Source: Candidatus Omnitrophota bacterium
Lineage (GTDB): Bacteria; Omnitrophota; Gorgyraeia; Gorgyraeales; Gorgyraeaceae
Assembly: GCA_030691625.1 (NCBI GenBank)
Contig: JAUYDX010000046.1
Coordinates: 1-37,010, forward strand
Direction of reading: 5' to 3'
DNA length: 37,010 nt
The position numbers and the translations under genes are program-made. Under the pieces are notes generated by a model that was given only the letters and a program-made list of their open reading frames with translations, was not told where the DNA came from and made no database searches. Below are positions 1-8,038 of this stretch, one piece after another (position 1 is the first letter of the stretch; every line of letters begins with the position of its first letter).

Positions 1-470
<470 letters not shown>

Positions 471-509
471 TTAACCGTTTGCCTAATCTTTAGGCATGCT
501 CATACAAAT

Positions 510-549
510 AAAAAAGACGTTCTATGCCGTCAATTTTTAGAACGTCTTT
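510..549 (-). terminator. Intrinsic terminator in the gdhA leader
   Basis: On the minus strand a perfect 12-bp inverted repeat, AAAGACGTTCTA (549-538) and TAGAACGTCTTT (524-513), encloses a 13-nt loop and is followed by an uninterrupted T-run and then ATTTG. It lies downstream of a good promoter and 50 nt upstream of the gdhA start. It therefore probably acts as a regulated attenuator of gdhA and also ends the glnA operon. Confidence 0.85.
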
Positions 550-587
550 GTCCTATTCAAAGGCCCTAGACTGCCATAGTGCTAAGG
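538..587 (-). promoter_or_regulatory. Putative ANTAR-binding antiterminator (two hairpins) in the gdhA leader
   Basis: Hairpin P2 is UAGGAC [AAAGAC] GUUCUA (555-538): six pairs with one G-U, and a hexaloop with A at position 1 and G at position 4. This is the signature of ANTAR-protein RNA targets. Its loop and 3' arm are the 5' arm of the terminator at 513-549, so the two folds exclude each other. Eight nt upstream, P1 (587-564) pairs CCUUAG and ACU (one bulged C between them) with AGU-CUAGGG around the loop AUGGC. That loop has A1 and G4 but five nucleotides instead of six, so P1 is an imperfect match. A GAF-ANTAR protein is encoded at 2671-3384. The structure is seen directly in the sequence; ANTAR binding is inferred. 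Confidence 0.65.
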
Positions 588-595
588 TGGGTATA

Positions 596-624
596 ATTAT
601 AACAAGCCTCCCCATTGTTAGCAA
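596..624 (-). promoter_or_regulatory. Sigma-70-like promoter of gdhA
   Basis: On the minus strand, TTGCTA (-35, 624-619), a 17-bp spacer and a perfect TATAAT (-10, 601-596). The expected transcript start near 589 places leader hairpin P1 at the very 5' end of the RNA. An inverted repeat TCCCC/GGGGA (609-629, with inner TTG/CAA pairing) covers the -35 element and part of the spacer, and could be an operator. Confidence 0.65.
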
Positions 625-642
625 GGGGATTTTTTTAAAAAT

Positions 643-933
643 TTAAACCTTGTCCAGAAGTTTAAGGTTATAATAACCAAGGGTTTTTACTCTGGCCTTG
701 GACTCGGAAACTAAAAAATCGTGAAATTCCTTCATAAACTCATCGTGGTGATTCCTGGTCTTCCATTTATATATAGAGACATACTGATTTTTAACATCCA
801 CTCTCTCCATGGTGTGGTAACTGATAAAACCTTTGGAGTGCAGTCTAGCATGTTTCGCCCACATGATGCTATCCTTGCGATAACCCTTAACCTCTTTCAG
901 CTTTATCTCAAATAGTACTGCGTGTATAAACAT
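643..933 (-). CDS. Small ABM-like (dimeric alpha/beta barrel) protein
   Basis: 96 residues beginning MFIHAVLFEIKLKEV. The pattern fits the antibiotic-biosynthesis-monooxygenase (ABM/Dabb) dimeric alpha/beta-barrel fold: an N-terminal beta strand, a helix containing WAKHARLHSKGF, then strands around VSIYKWKTRNHHDEFMKEF. Most such proteins are small cytoplasmic oxygenases or binding proteins, and the substrate here cannot be read from the sequence. The start at 933 is chosen because a longer reading would run backwards into glnA; it leaves a 17-nt gap after the glnA stop with only a weak AAAAGA ribosome site. It is the last gene of the ANTAR-queF-glnA operon, with the gdhA promoter just downstream. 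Confidence 0.6.
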   Translation of the reverse strand: MFIHAVLFEIKLKEVKGYRKDSIMWAKHARLHSKGFISYHTMERVDVKNQYVSIYKWKTRNHHDEFMKEFHDFLVSESKARVKTLGYYNLKLLDKV

Positions 934-950
934 AGTCTTTTCTAACCAGA

Positions 951-2282
951 TTAGAGTATCGGAAGATATTTGTCTATCTCGTACTGGCTGACCTGGGCCT
1001 TGTATTCGTCCCATTCGAGTTTTTTATTTCTTATAAAAAACTCAAACAACTTGTCTCCCAGGGCTTCCTTTACAAGCTTGCTTTTTTCCGTAATCTTTAT
1101 TGCCTCGTATAGATCCTCTGGCAGGGATTCTATGCCGGTCTTTGCCCTTTCCTTCTCTGACATGTGATAGATGTTATCCTCTGACGGTTTCGGGAGTTTA
1201 TACTTATTCTTTATGCCTTCAAGCCCGGCCGCGAGCATTACAGAAAACGCCAGGTATGGATTTGCCGAAGGATCAGGTGAACGAAATTCTATCCTTGTGG
1301 CTTTTTCCTTGCCGGGTTTATACATCGGGACCCTGACAAGCGCGGAGCGGTTCATCTGCGCCCAGCATATATAGACTGGCGCCTCGTATCCAGGCACAAG
1401 CCTTTTATAAGAATTAACCCATTGATTTGTAACTGCCGCGGTCTCGTTAACATGTTTTAAAATACCCGCTATGAAAAACTTCGCGGTTTCTGAAAGATGG
1501 GTTTTATCTGCCTTGTTGAAAAACGCGTTTTTCGAGCCCTTGAAAAGCGACTGGTGCACGTGCATGCCGCTCCCGTTTATGCCGTAAATAGGTTTCGGCA
1601 TGAATGTCGCGTATTTCCCGTGCTGTCTGGCAATCTCTTTTACCACCATGCGGTAGGTCATCACGTTATCCGCCATCTTAAGCGCTTCGCAGTAACGCAG
1701 GTCAATCTCGTGCTGGGAGGTGGCAACCTCGTGATGCGAATATTCCACATCAATGCCCATTTTTTCAAGCATAATTACCGTTTCTCTTCTTAAATCCTGC
1801 GCCACATCAAGAGGCGTCAGGTCAAAATATCCGCCTCTATCAAGTATTATCGTATTCTTCGGATTCTCAAAATAAAAATATTCCAGCTCAGGCCCTATAT
1901 AATAGGTAAAGCCTAGATCTTTTGCCTTTTTTAAGTTTTTCTTCAGGACATATCTCGGATCTCCTTCAAAAGGGCTGCCATTCGGCTTCAGGACATCGCA
2001 GAACATCCTGGCGGAGAAACCGTCTTTATCCGAACGCCACGGAATCAGCTGAAATGTGGACGGGTCAGGCATCGCCACCATGTCGCTTTCTTCTATGCGC
2101 GCAAAACCCTCTATGGAAGAGCCGTCAAAACCCATGCCGTCGTAAAGCGCCTTTTCAAGCTCGCTCCTTGTGATAGCGATGCCTTTTAAGAATCCAAGGA
2201 CATCTGTAAACCACAGCTTGATAAACCTGATATTGTGTTTCTTCGCTAATTTCAATATGTCTTTTTTGGTGTTTGCTGGCAT
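951..2282 (-). CDS. glnA: Glutamine synthetase type I (alpha-like)
   Basis: ATP-dependent ligation of ammonia to glutamate, forming glutamine, by a cytoplasmic dodecamer. 443 residues, the usual GSI length. Visible motifs are DGSSIEGFARIEESDM, the metal and substrate ligands in GPELEYFYFE, HHEVATSQHEIDL and NGSGMHVHQSL, and NRSALVRVP near the nucleotide and glutamate site. The C-terminal region NIYHMSEKERAKTGIESLP looks like the alpha subtype and lacks the adenylylation-tyrosine motif of GSI-beta. FARIEESD keeps the arginine used for feedback inhibition in Bacillus-type enzymes. Control is thus more likely by feedback and at the RNA level than by GlnE. It starts 2 nt after queF ends and is transcribed behind the ANTAR gene. 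Confidence 0.97.
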   Translation of the reverse strand: MPANTKKDILKLAKKHNIRFIKLWFTDVLGFLKGIAITRSELEKALYDGMGFDGSSIEGFARIEESDMVAMPDPSTFQLIPWRSDKDGFSARMFCDVLKPNGSPFEGDPRYVLKKNLKKAKDLGFTYYIGPELEYFYFENPKNTIILDRGGYFDLTPLDVAQDLRRETVIMLEKMGIDVEYSHHEVATSQHEIDLRYCEALKMADNVMTYRMVVKEIARQHGKYATFMPKPIYGINGSGMHVHQSLFKGSKNAFFNKADKTHLSETAKFFIAGILKHVNETAAVTNQWVNSYKRLVPGYEAPVYICWAQMNRSALVRVPMYKPGKEKATRIEFRSPDPSANPYLAFSVMLAAGLEGIKNKYKLPKPSEDNIYHMSEKERAKTGIESLPEDLYEAIKITEKSKLVKEALGDKLFEFFIRNKKLEWDEYKAQVSQYEIDKYLPIL

Positions 2283-2284
2283 GT

Positions 2285-2674
2285 TTATCTCCTTTTATAT
2301 TCTCTTTCCACTGTAGTTTTTATCCCGCCCCTTGTATTGAATTCTCCTCTGATATGCGCCCACGCTGGCTTACAGGCGCTCACAAAATCCTCCAGTATCT
2401 TATTTGTCACGTGCTCGTGAAATATCCCTATATCTCTGTAAAATAGCATGTACAACTTGAACGACTTTAATTCCGCGCAGTATTTACCGGGTTTATATCG
2501 AAGGGTTATATCCGCGAAATCAGGCAATCCTGTTTTCGGGCATACGCATGTAAATTCAGGATTATCCAAAGTTATAATGTATTCTTTATCGGAATATTTG
2601 TTCTCCCATGCCTCTATCTTTGGCGTCTTTAAATTCCTTACATTCTTCTGCAAACCTTCGTAATTTGATTTCAT
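2285..2674 (-). CDS. queF: NADPH-dependent 7-cyano-7-deazaguanine reductase (QueF, short type)
   Basis: Reduces the nitrile preQ0 to preQ1 in queuosine biosynthesis. 129 residues, the length of the unimodular QueF type. Residues 40-54 read EFTCVCPKTGLPDFA: C45 is the expected thioimide-forming cysteine and D52 the proton donor. ELKSFKLY is the family's NADPH-binding motif, and FHEHVTN follows with the substrate-binding glutamate. Its ATG overlaps the stop of the ANTAR gene (ATGA), so the two are translationally coupled. Lying between a nitrogen regulator and glnA is unusual for a tRNA-modification gene and may simply reflect operon packing. Confidence 0.95.
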   Translation of the reverse strand: MKSNYEGLQKNVRNLKTPKIEAWENKYSDKEYIITLDNPEFTCVCPKTGLPDFADITLRYKPGKYCAELKSFKLYMLFYRDIGIFHEHVTNKILEDFVSACKPAWAHIRGEFNTRGGIKTTVEREYKRR

Positions 2675-3384
2675 TTCATCTCGTGCGCCACTATTATCGC
2701 CTCTGCCACCTCTTTCATGGGCTTGCGGCGGTCCATGCTGTATTTCTGGATGCGCCTGAACGCGTCTTCCTCGCTCAGGCCTTCCTGATTCATGAGAATC
2801 CCCTTTGCCCTCTCCACTACTTTTCTAGTCTCAAGCTCTTCCTGGATGACCCTGGTCTTTACCATAAGCTCTGTATTTTCTATGGCGATAGCTGCCTGGT
2901 TCGCGACTGTAGTGAGGACATTTATCTCTGTAGGCGTGAATTTATGAGGTTCTGACGTATAACAGTTCAACACGCCTATCACCTTTCCTTTAACTGCGAG
3001 GGGCACGCACAATAAAGACACCAATTTTTCTTTTACAGCTATATCCTTGTACTTGTATTCCGGCTCTTTTGTGACATCCGATATTGTCATAGGTTTATTC
3101 TGAAGCACAACCTTCCACGCGACGCCTTCGCCTTTGGCAAGCGGTTTTTTATGTATGTACTCCTCGCTTATGCTCTGGGTGGCCCTTATGTTCAGATTCT
3201 GCTTTTTCTCGTCCAGAAGCATCAAAGAACAGATCCTGGAATTCATGACCTCTGCGGTAACTGTCACTATAAGTTTTAGTATGTCTTCCAGATACAGGTC
3301 GCTTGAGATGGCCTTGCTTATTTTCGAAATAGCTTCTATGGTATTATTAGATTTGGATGTTTTCTTCTTTGATTTAGATGGCAT
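2671..3384 (-). CDS. GAF-ANTAR RNA-binding antiterminator
   Basis: 237 residues. About 1-18 are a lysine/serine-rich tail; about 20-175 form a GAF sensor domain (LEDILKLIVTVTAEVM, SICSLMLLDEK-like strand, LCVPLAVKGKVIGVLNCY, NVLTTVANQAAIAIENTEL); a helix follows; then about 185-235 is an ANTAR domain, recognisable from RKVVERAKGILMN, GLSEEDAFRRIQKYSMD and KEVAEAI. ANTAR domains bind paired hexaloop hairpins in nascent RNA and prevent termination. There is no receiver domain, so the signal probably enters through GAF; the ligand is unknown. The gene heads the run to queF and glnA, and a matching RNA target lies before gdhA. A GAGG ribosome site lies 10 nt before the ATG. Confidence 0.93.
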   Translation of the reverse strand: MPSKSKKKTSKSNNTIEAISKISKAISSDLYLEDILKLIVTVTAEVMNSRICSLMLLDEKKQNLNIRATQSISEEYIHKKPLAKGEGVAWKVVLQNKPMTISDVTKEPEYKYKDIAVKEKLVSLLCVPLAVKGKVIGVLNCYTSEPHKFTPTEINVLTTVANQAAIAIENTELMVKTRVIQEELETRKVVERAKGILMNQEGLSEEDAFRRIQKYSMDRRKPMKEVAEAIIVAHEMK

Positions 3385-3407
3385 GTTTTAAGCGCCTCAA
3401 TCATGAG

Positions 3408-3436
3408 GTAGGGACAGAACAATGTTCTGTCCCTAC
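3408..3436. repeat. 29-nt palindrome, family C, copy 1 (lpxI / ANTAR junction)
   Basis: A perfect inverted repeat: GTAGGGACAGAACA, one spacer base, then its exact complement. It shares the GTAGGGRACGG-type outer arm and the exact 29-nt length with copies at 17181-17209 and 34407-34435. The TAG inside its left end on the minus strand is the actual stop codon of lpxI. Confidence 0.9.
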
Positions 3437-4239
3437 ACAGCTACTATTGTTATTCCAGCCTCATCTGCAAGTTTCAGGGTTTCTTCTTTATCTATCACGA
3501 GCGTCTTATTCGCCTCTATTGCGATACAGGCTGCCTTTACTTCCCGCAATAACTTTATTGTCTCCGGCCCTATAACAGGCACGTCAAACCTCATATCCTG
3601 CCTGGGCTTCGTAACTTTTATAACTACAATGCCTTCTTTCCCGTATTTTGCCGCGCGCCTTATTGCCTCGTCAGTGCCTTCGATGGATTCTACAGCCAGG
3701 ACCACCATGTTCTTGACAGCGATAGACTGGCCCAGGTCCAGGCCTGCGATAGCCTTGGCAATCCTGCGTCCGAAATCTATATCCTTTAAAATTTTATCCT
3801 CTGGCGCCCGGCTGGTCAAAACGCCTTTTTTCGGAAGGTACTCGGACAAAAACGTTATGGAGCTCAAAACCTTTATGCCCTTAAACTCTAAAAGCCTCGC
3901 AACGCCGCCTATTATAGAATCTGTCTTTTTATCCTTCAGCGCCCCTAAAAGGAGCTCCATCTTTTTGTCTATTTTAATGGTGCTGTCAAAAAGCAGCTTG
4001 TGCCTTACCTGGCCGGCCATCACAATGGAGCGGATATTTTCCTCTTTAAGAATTAATAACAGCCTTTCTAATTCTCCCACACCAAGCCAGTAAATCTTAT
4101 TCACAAATTTTTCTAAGTCTTTTGATGTCTCCTCGTTTATGCCTATCGCTACTACCTCAACGCCTTTTTTCCTGGCGCTCTCGGCAAATATAATAGGAAA
4201 CCTGCCGCTACCAGCTATAAGCCCAACCCTATTAACCAT
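3433..4239 (-). CDS. lpxI: UDP-2,3-diacylglucosamine pyrophosphatase LpxI
   Basis: Hydrolyses UDP-2,3-diacylglucosamine to lipid X and UMP, the fourth step of lipid A synthesis, replacing LpxH. 268 residues of the DUF1009/LpxI family. It begins MVNRVGLIAGSGRFPIIFAESA, a glycine-rich N-terminal substrate domain. RSIVMAGQVRHKLLFDSTI and KMELLLGALKDKKTDSIIGG follow, and the C-terminal catalytic half carries RAPEDKILKDIDFGRRIAKA and QDMRFDVPVIGPETI with the conserved aspartate region. The ATG at 4239 is chosen because a longer reading would begin at a TTG inside the palindrome 4249-4291. The gene lies directly after lpxA, as in other LpxI organisms. Its stop codon belongs to a 29-nt palindrome. 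Confidence 0.92.
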   Translation of the reverse strand: MVNRVGLIAGSGRFPIIFAESARKKGVEVVAIGINEETSKDLEKFVNKIYWLGVGELERLLLILKEENIRSIVMAGQVRHKLLFDSTIKIDKKMELLLGALKDKKTDSIIGGVARLLEFKGIKVLSSITFLSEYLPKKGVLTSRAPEDKILKDIDFGRRIAKAIAGLDLGQSIAVKNMVVLAVESIEGTDEAIRRAAKYGKEGIVVIKVTKPRQDMRFDVPVIGPETIKLLREVKAACIAIEANKTLVIDKEETLKLADEAGITIVAV

Positions 4240-4248
4240 CTTTTGCGC

Positions 4249-4291
4249 AACAACTTGACACTTCAAACAATGTCACAAGTGTCAAGTTGTT
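4249..4291. repeat. 43-nt palindrome, family A, copy 1 (lpxA / lpxI)
   Basis: Outer arms AACAACTTGACACTT and AAGTGTCAAGTTGTT are perfect 15-bp complements around a 13-nt centre containing the family core ACAATGT. Same length as copies at 15603, 18047, 23665 and 26203. It lies 13 nt after the lpxA stop and ends 9 nt before the lpxI ATG. Confidence 0.92.
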
Positions 4292-4304
4292 TGGTTTTGT
4301 TATT

Positions 4305-5084
4305 TTATTTGCCGCCCCTGCAGATACCGCGCTCTGAATTTTTCAGGAAAGTCAGCAGATACGCCACTTCCTCTGCTTCCCCTAGCTCTTTTTTCACTTT
4401 TTCGATGCCGTGTTTCAAGATCAGGCCTGAGTGAAAAAGTATCTTAAACGCCTTTCTTAGTTCCGCCTGGGCCTTATGGGACACGCCTGCCCTCTCTATG
4501 CCCACCAGGTTCAGGCCAAAGACCCTTGCGGGATTGCCGTCGCATGTTGAAAAAGGCGGTATGTCCTGGACAACCTTTGAACAGCCTCCTATTATGGCCA
4601 TCTTCCCGACCCTTGTAAACTGGTGGATGGCTGCGAGGCCGCCTAGCACAACCCTGTCTTCAAGAGTAACATGGCCTGCCAGGGTGCCCACGTTAGCTAT
4701 GATACACTTGTTCCCGATCCTGCAGTCATGCGCCACATGCGAATACGCCATAAAAAGATTCTCATCGCCTATAGAAGTCGCTGTCCCCTCTCCTGTTCCG
4801 GGATTCATGGTGACATATTCCCTTATGATATTATTCTTCCCTATCTTCAGAAAACTTTTTTCGCCCTTATATTTAAGGTCCTGCGGCGGACTCCCTATAA
4901 CAGCGCCTGTAAAAATACGCGTGCCTTCGCCTATTACGGTATAACCCTCTATTGTGGCCCTGGCGCCTATGACAACTCCCTTAGCTATTTCAGCTTCAGG
5001 GCCTATAACAGCATAAGGGCCGACTTCTACGTTGTCGGCCAGTTTTGCTTTTTTATCGACGATTGCCGAAAGGTGTATTTTCAT
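4305..5084 (-). CDS. lpxA: UDP-N-acetylglucosamine O-acyltransferase LpxA
   Basis: First step of lipid A synthesis: moves 3-hydroxyacyl from ACP to the 3-OH of UDP-GlcNAc, as a cytoplasmic trimer. 259 residues. The first 190 or so form a left-handed parallel beta helix of hexapeptide repeats (VEVGPYAVIGPEAEI, VVIGARATIEGYTVIG). YSHVAHDCRIGNKC holds the catalytic histidine (about H119), and IGGCSKVVQDIPPF closes the helix. The C-terminal helical part contains FGLNLVGIERAG, the usual LpxA signature. It starts just after the stop of lpxC-fabZ, so all four lpx genes form one unit; a 43-nt palindrome separates it from lpxI. Confidence 0.97.
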   Translation of the reverse strand: MKIHLSAIVDKKAKLADNVEVGPYAVIGPEAEIAKGVVIGARATIEGYTVIGEGTRIFTGAVIGSPPQDLKYKGEKSFLKIGKNNIIREYVTMNPGTGEGTATSIGDENLFMAYSHVAHDCRIGNKCIIANVGTLAGHVTLEDRVVLGGLAAIHQFTRVGKMAIIGGCSKVVQDIPPFSTCDGNPARVFGLNLVGIERAGVSHKAQAELRKAFKILFHSGLILKHGIEKVKKELGEAEEVAYLLTFLKNSERGICRGGK

Positions 5085-5085
5085 A

Positions 5086-6399
5086 TCACACGTCTACAAG
5101 GGCAAACATCAGGTCCGCCTCGCTCACTACTGCGCCATCCACCAGGGCCTTTGTATGTACCTGCCCTGTCTTTTGCCTGAGTTTCACCACTTCCACCTCG
5201 AGCCTCAGCTGGTCTCCGGGCACTACGGTCTTCCTGAACTTAGCGTTGTCCAGGCTCATGAAATACGCGTATTTCCCCACATTCTCTTTCTTATTCAGCA
5301 TCAAAACGCCTGCCACCTGCGCCATTGCCTCTATTATAAGGACGCCCGGCATAACAGGCCTGCCTGGAAAATGCCCTGTAAAAAAGTGCTCATTCATCGT
5401 GACATTTTTTATCCCAACCGCCCTTGTATCAGGCACTGTCTCTATTATCTTATCCACTAATAAAAACGGGTACCTGTGCGGCAATATCTTCTGTATATCC
5501 ATGGAATCAAGCGCATTTCCGCCTGTCTCCACATAAACAGCCTTTATGCCGCCCGCCTGGAATTTTTCACGCTGGCTGTTTATCTTTTCCACCAGCTGGA
5601 CATTCAGGGGATGCCCGCTTCGCATAGCGATAATATGGCCTCTAATGCTGTAACCGAGGAGATACAGGTCTCCCAGGAGATCCAGTATCTTATGCCTTGC
5701 GAACTCGTCTTCAAATCTGAGTTTATTGTCTATGACCCCGCCCTCTCCCACTACAACTGTATTGTCGTAATTCGCGCCTTTTCCAAGGCCCTTCTTCCTA
5801 AGCTCATTCACTTCTTTCTCCAGGCAGAATGTCCTCGCAGTGGCTATCTCTTTCTGAAAACTGTTCTCGTCAACTGTAAATGATATATACTGGGCCTTTA
5901 AAAGCGGATGCTCATAATTTAAAGTATACGAAACCCTGAAATTATCGTCGGGTAACACCATGATCATCGCCCCGTCCTGCTCAGCCCATAAAGGAGACCT
6001 CACCTGGTAAATCCTTTTTTGGACCCCCTGCTCTTCTATGCCTACCTTTTTCAATATCTCTATGAAACCCATGGCGCTTCCATCAAGTCCCGGCAATTCC
6101 GGCCCGTCAGTTTCTATAATGATATTATCTATGCCGAGCGCCCACAAGGCAGCCATCAGATGTTCTATGGTATGGATCTCCACTCCGCTTATGCCTATGG
6201 ATGTCCTGCGCGGGCTCTTCTCCTGGCTTAATATGTAATTAATGTCGGCCTTTACCATGGGAGAGTCTTTTATGTCCACCCTTATAAAATTTATCCCTGT
6301 ATTGGTAGGCGCGGGTTTAAATTTTAGATTAACCCGCACACCCGTGTGCAGGCCTACGCCGCTTAGCCCGATTAATTTTTTTATTGTCCTCTGTTCCAT
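5086..6399 (-). CDS. lpxC/fabZ: Bifunctional LpxC deacetylase / FabZ dehydratase fusion
   Basis: 437 residues. Residues 1 to about 280 are LpxC, the zinc-dependent deacetylase that commits to lipid A: GLSGVGLHTG at the start, EIHTIEHLMAAL with catalytic E79 and zinc ligand H80, RHKILDLLGDLYLLG with the second histidine and the aspartate ligand, and RSGHPLNVQLVE with the catalytic histidine. From about 300 it is FabZ, 3-hydroxyacyl-ACP dehydratase: MDIQKILPHRYPFLLVD (catalytic histidine), HFPGRPVMPGVLIIEAMAQ (catalytic glutamate). The fusion is known from Bacteroidota and related Gram-negative groups. It puts the enzymes competing for 3-hydroxyacyl-ACP use (FabZ, and LpxA next door) under one control. 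The ATG is 20 nt after lpxD ends. Confidence 0.97.
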   Translation of the reverse strand: MEQRTIKKLIGLSGVGLHTGVRVNLKFKPAPTNTGINFIRVDIKDSPMVKADINYILSQEKSPRRTSIGISGVEIHTIEHLMAALWALGIDNIIIETDGPELPGLDGSAMGFIEILKKVGIEEQGVQKRIYQVRSPLWAEQDGAMIMVLPDDNFRVSYTLNYEHPLLKAQYISFTVDENSFQKEIATARTFCLEKEVNELRKKGLGKGANYDNTVVVGEGGVIDNKLRFEDEFARHKILDLLGDLYLLGYSIRGHIIAMRSGHPLNVQLVEKINSQREKFQAGGIKAVYVETGGNALDSMDIQKILPHRYPFLLVDKIIETVPDTRAVGIKNVTMNEHFFTGHFPGRPVMPGVLIIEAMAQVAGVLMLNKKENVGKYAYFMSLDNAKFRKTVVPGDQLRLEVEVVKLRQKTGQVHTKALVDGAVVSEADLMFALVDV

Positions 6400-6419
6400 C
6401 TTGCTCCCTCTGTTTCCTG

Positions 6420-7466
6420 TTAATCTTTATTTATTTTTTCGGCCGGGGATTTTAACTTTTCAATATCTTCTTCCAGCTGTTTCACTTTTTTAAACAGCTC
6501 CGGAAGATTCTGGATAAACGCGTTGATCCTCTTAGCCAGGGTATGGGGCTTGGCAGGATATCCTGAGACACATGTGTTTGAAGGGATAGACTTTGTCACG
6601 CCTGCCTGGGCAGCCACCACGACATTGTCTCCGATAGTTATGTGGCCTATAACACCTGATTGCCCCGCGAGGGTTACATTCTTGCCTATATTTGTGCTGC
6701 CTGATATGCCGCTCTGAGCCACCACTATAGAATTTTCCCCGATCACCACATTGTGGGCGATCTGGACCAGATTATCTATCTTGGTGCCCTTCTTTATAAG
6801 CGTCTTGTCAAAACGCGCCCTGTCAATAGTGACATTGGCTCCTATCTCCACATCGTCTTCTATGATCACTGTCCCTATCTGAGGGATCCTGTGATGCACT
6901 CCCTGGACAGTGGAAAAACCAAAACCGTCACTGCCTATGACCGTGCCTCCATGAATAACAACCCTGTCTCCTATTACCACCCTTTCCCTGATTATCACGT
7001 AAGGATAGATAACGCAGTCTTTCCCTATTCTGGCGTGATGCCCTACGTAAGCGCCCGCGTAAAGAATAGTGTTGTCCTTGATTTCAACATTATCCTCCAG
7101 CACAACATAAGGCTCTATGGCTACGTTTTTCCCGATCTTCACCTTATCCCCTAAGATAGCGGTTGGATGGATACCTTTTGGCCTCCTGATTTCGTTAGGA
7201 GCCAGAAGAGAAACCATCTTGGCAAATGCCAGGGATGGATTTTCAGTGCGTATGATAGCCTTGGGGGCTGTCTTCACGTCCCTGGACGTTATAATGGCTG
7301 ATGCCCTTGTCTGCACCATAAGAGGCAGGTATCTGGAATTTGCAACAAAGGTAAGATCGCCTTCCTTGGCCTCTTTTATGCCGCATATCCCTGTTACCAC
7401 TATATTCTCGTCGCCAACTATCTCCCCGTCTATGATGCCGGCTATCTCTTTCAATGTCTTCTTCAT
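6420..7466 (-). CDS. lpxD: UDP-3-O-acylglucosamine N-acyltransferase LpxD
   Basis: Third lipid A step: N-acylation of UDP-3-O-acyl-glucosamine from 3-hydroxyacyl-ACP. 348 residues, close to the E. coli length. About 1-100 is the uridine-binding N-terminal domain ([33 protein letters not shown]). About 105-310 is a left-handed beta helix of hexapeptides ([22 protein letters not shown]). [14 protein letters not shown] contains the catalytic histidine and [21 protein letters not shown] closes the helix. The C-terminal helix, rich in E and K, reads [18 protein letters not shown]. Ribosome site AAGGA lies 5 nt before the ATG. It follows skp, the common bamA-skp-lpxD order. Confidence 0.97.
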   Translation of the reverse strand: MKKTLKEIAGIIDGEIVGDENIVVTGICGIKEAKEGDLTFVANSRYLPLMVQTRASAIITSRDVKTAPKAIIRTENPSLAFAKMVSLLAPNEIRRPKGIHPTAILGDKVKIGKNVAIEPYVVLEDNVEIKDNTILYAGAYVGHHARIGKDCVIYPYVIIRERVVIGDRVVIHGGTVIGSDGFGFSTVQGVHHRIPQIGTVIIEDDVEIGANVTIDRARFDKTLIKKGTKIDNLVQIAHNVVIGENSIVVAQSGISGSTNIGKNVTLAGQSGVIGHITIGDNVVVAAQAGVTKSIPSNTCVSGYPAKPHTLAKRINAFIQNLPELFKKVKQLEEDIEKLKSPAEKINKD

Positions 7467-7473
7467 AAAATCC

Positions 7474-7989
7474 TTATTGTTTATTATTATATTTCTCGTT
7501 CAGTATCTTTATGATTTCGTTTGTGATATCCATCCCAGAATCCCCATACAGGAGCACCCTGTCGTTCACAATAATCGAATAGCCATTTTTCTCTCCGTAC
7601 TCTTTTATCACGTCGCTCATTTCCTTCAAAATATCCTTTACCATATTGTCCCTGTCTTTAGTAAGGTCTACCTTGGCATCCTGATCGAACTCCTGCAGGG
7701 ATTTTATCTTGGATTCTATATCTGTCTCTTTTTTCTCGCGCGCGCTTTTGTTCATAAGCTCCAGCTCTTCCCGCATCTTCCTGACCTCCTGCACGAGCTT
7801 TTCCCTCTCTTCCTGTTTCATGTCGCCTTTTTTCTCCAGTTCCTTGTCAAAATCCTTTGTCTTCTGGTATTCGTCAAATGACCTGGAGAGGTCTATATAA
7901 CCGATCTTGCCCTGCGGCTCGCTGAACCCTAAACCAGCAAATAAAAATATAAAAATAAACCCTAGTATGCCTATCAAAATCTTCTTCAT
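7474..7989 (-). CDS. skp: Periplasmic chaperone Skp/OmpH family
   Basis: Holdase chaperone that carries unfolded outer-membrane proteins across the periplasm to BamA. 171 residues. About 1-23 is a signal peptide ([23 protein letters not shown]). [18 protein letters not shown] is the conserved N-terminal strand-helix of OmpH proteins, followed by a long charged coiled coil (about 50-125) and a closing strand [20 protein letters not shown]. It lies between bamA and lpxD as in many Gram-negatives. The 36-bp palindrome 8001-8036 fills most of the gap after bamA. Confidence 0.92.
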   Translation of the reverse strand: MKKILIGILGFIFIFLFAGLGFSEPQGKIGYIDLSRSFDEYQKTKDFDKELEKKGDMKQEEREKLVQEVRKMREELELMNKSAREKKETDIESKIKSLQEFDQDAKVDLTKDRDNMVKDILKEMSDVIKEYGEKNGYSIIVNDRVLLYGDSGMDITNEIIKILNEKYNNKQ

Positions 7990-8000
7990 TCAACCATCCC

Positions 8001-8036
8001 AACCTCGTAGGTTGCCGTACGGCAACCTACGAGGTT
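8001..8036. repeat. 36-bp perfect palindrome, family B, copy 1 (bamA / skp)
   Basis: Arms AACCTCGTAGGTTGCCGT and ACGGCAACCTACGAGGTT are exact complements with no spacer. It lies 2 nt from the bamA stop codon and 11 nt upstream of the skp ATG. A second copy with the same outer 14 bases is at 22220-22257. There is no T-run on either side. Confidence 0.93.
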
Positions 8037-8038
8037 TA

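Noticed and set aside
609-637. Rightward intrinsic terminator (CCCC/GGGG hairpin followed by seven T on the plus strand)
   Set aside because: No plus-strand gene ends here. The repeat instead overlaps the -35 of a minus-strand promoter, so an operator or coincidence is more likely.
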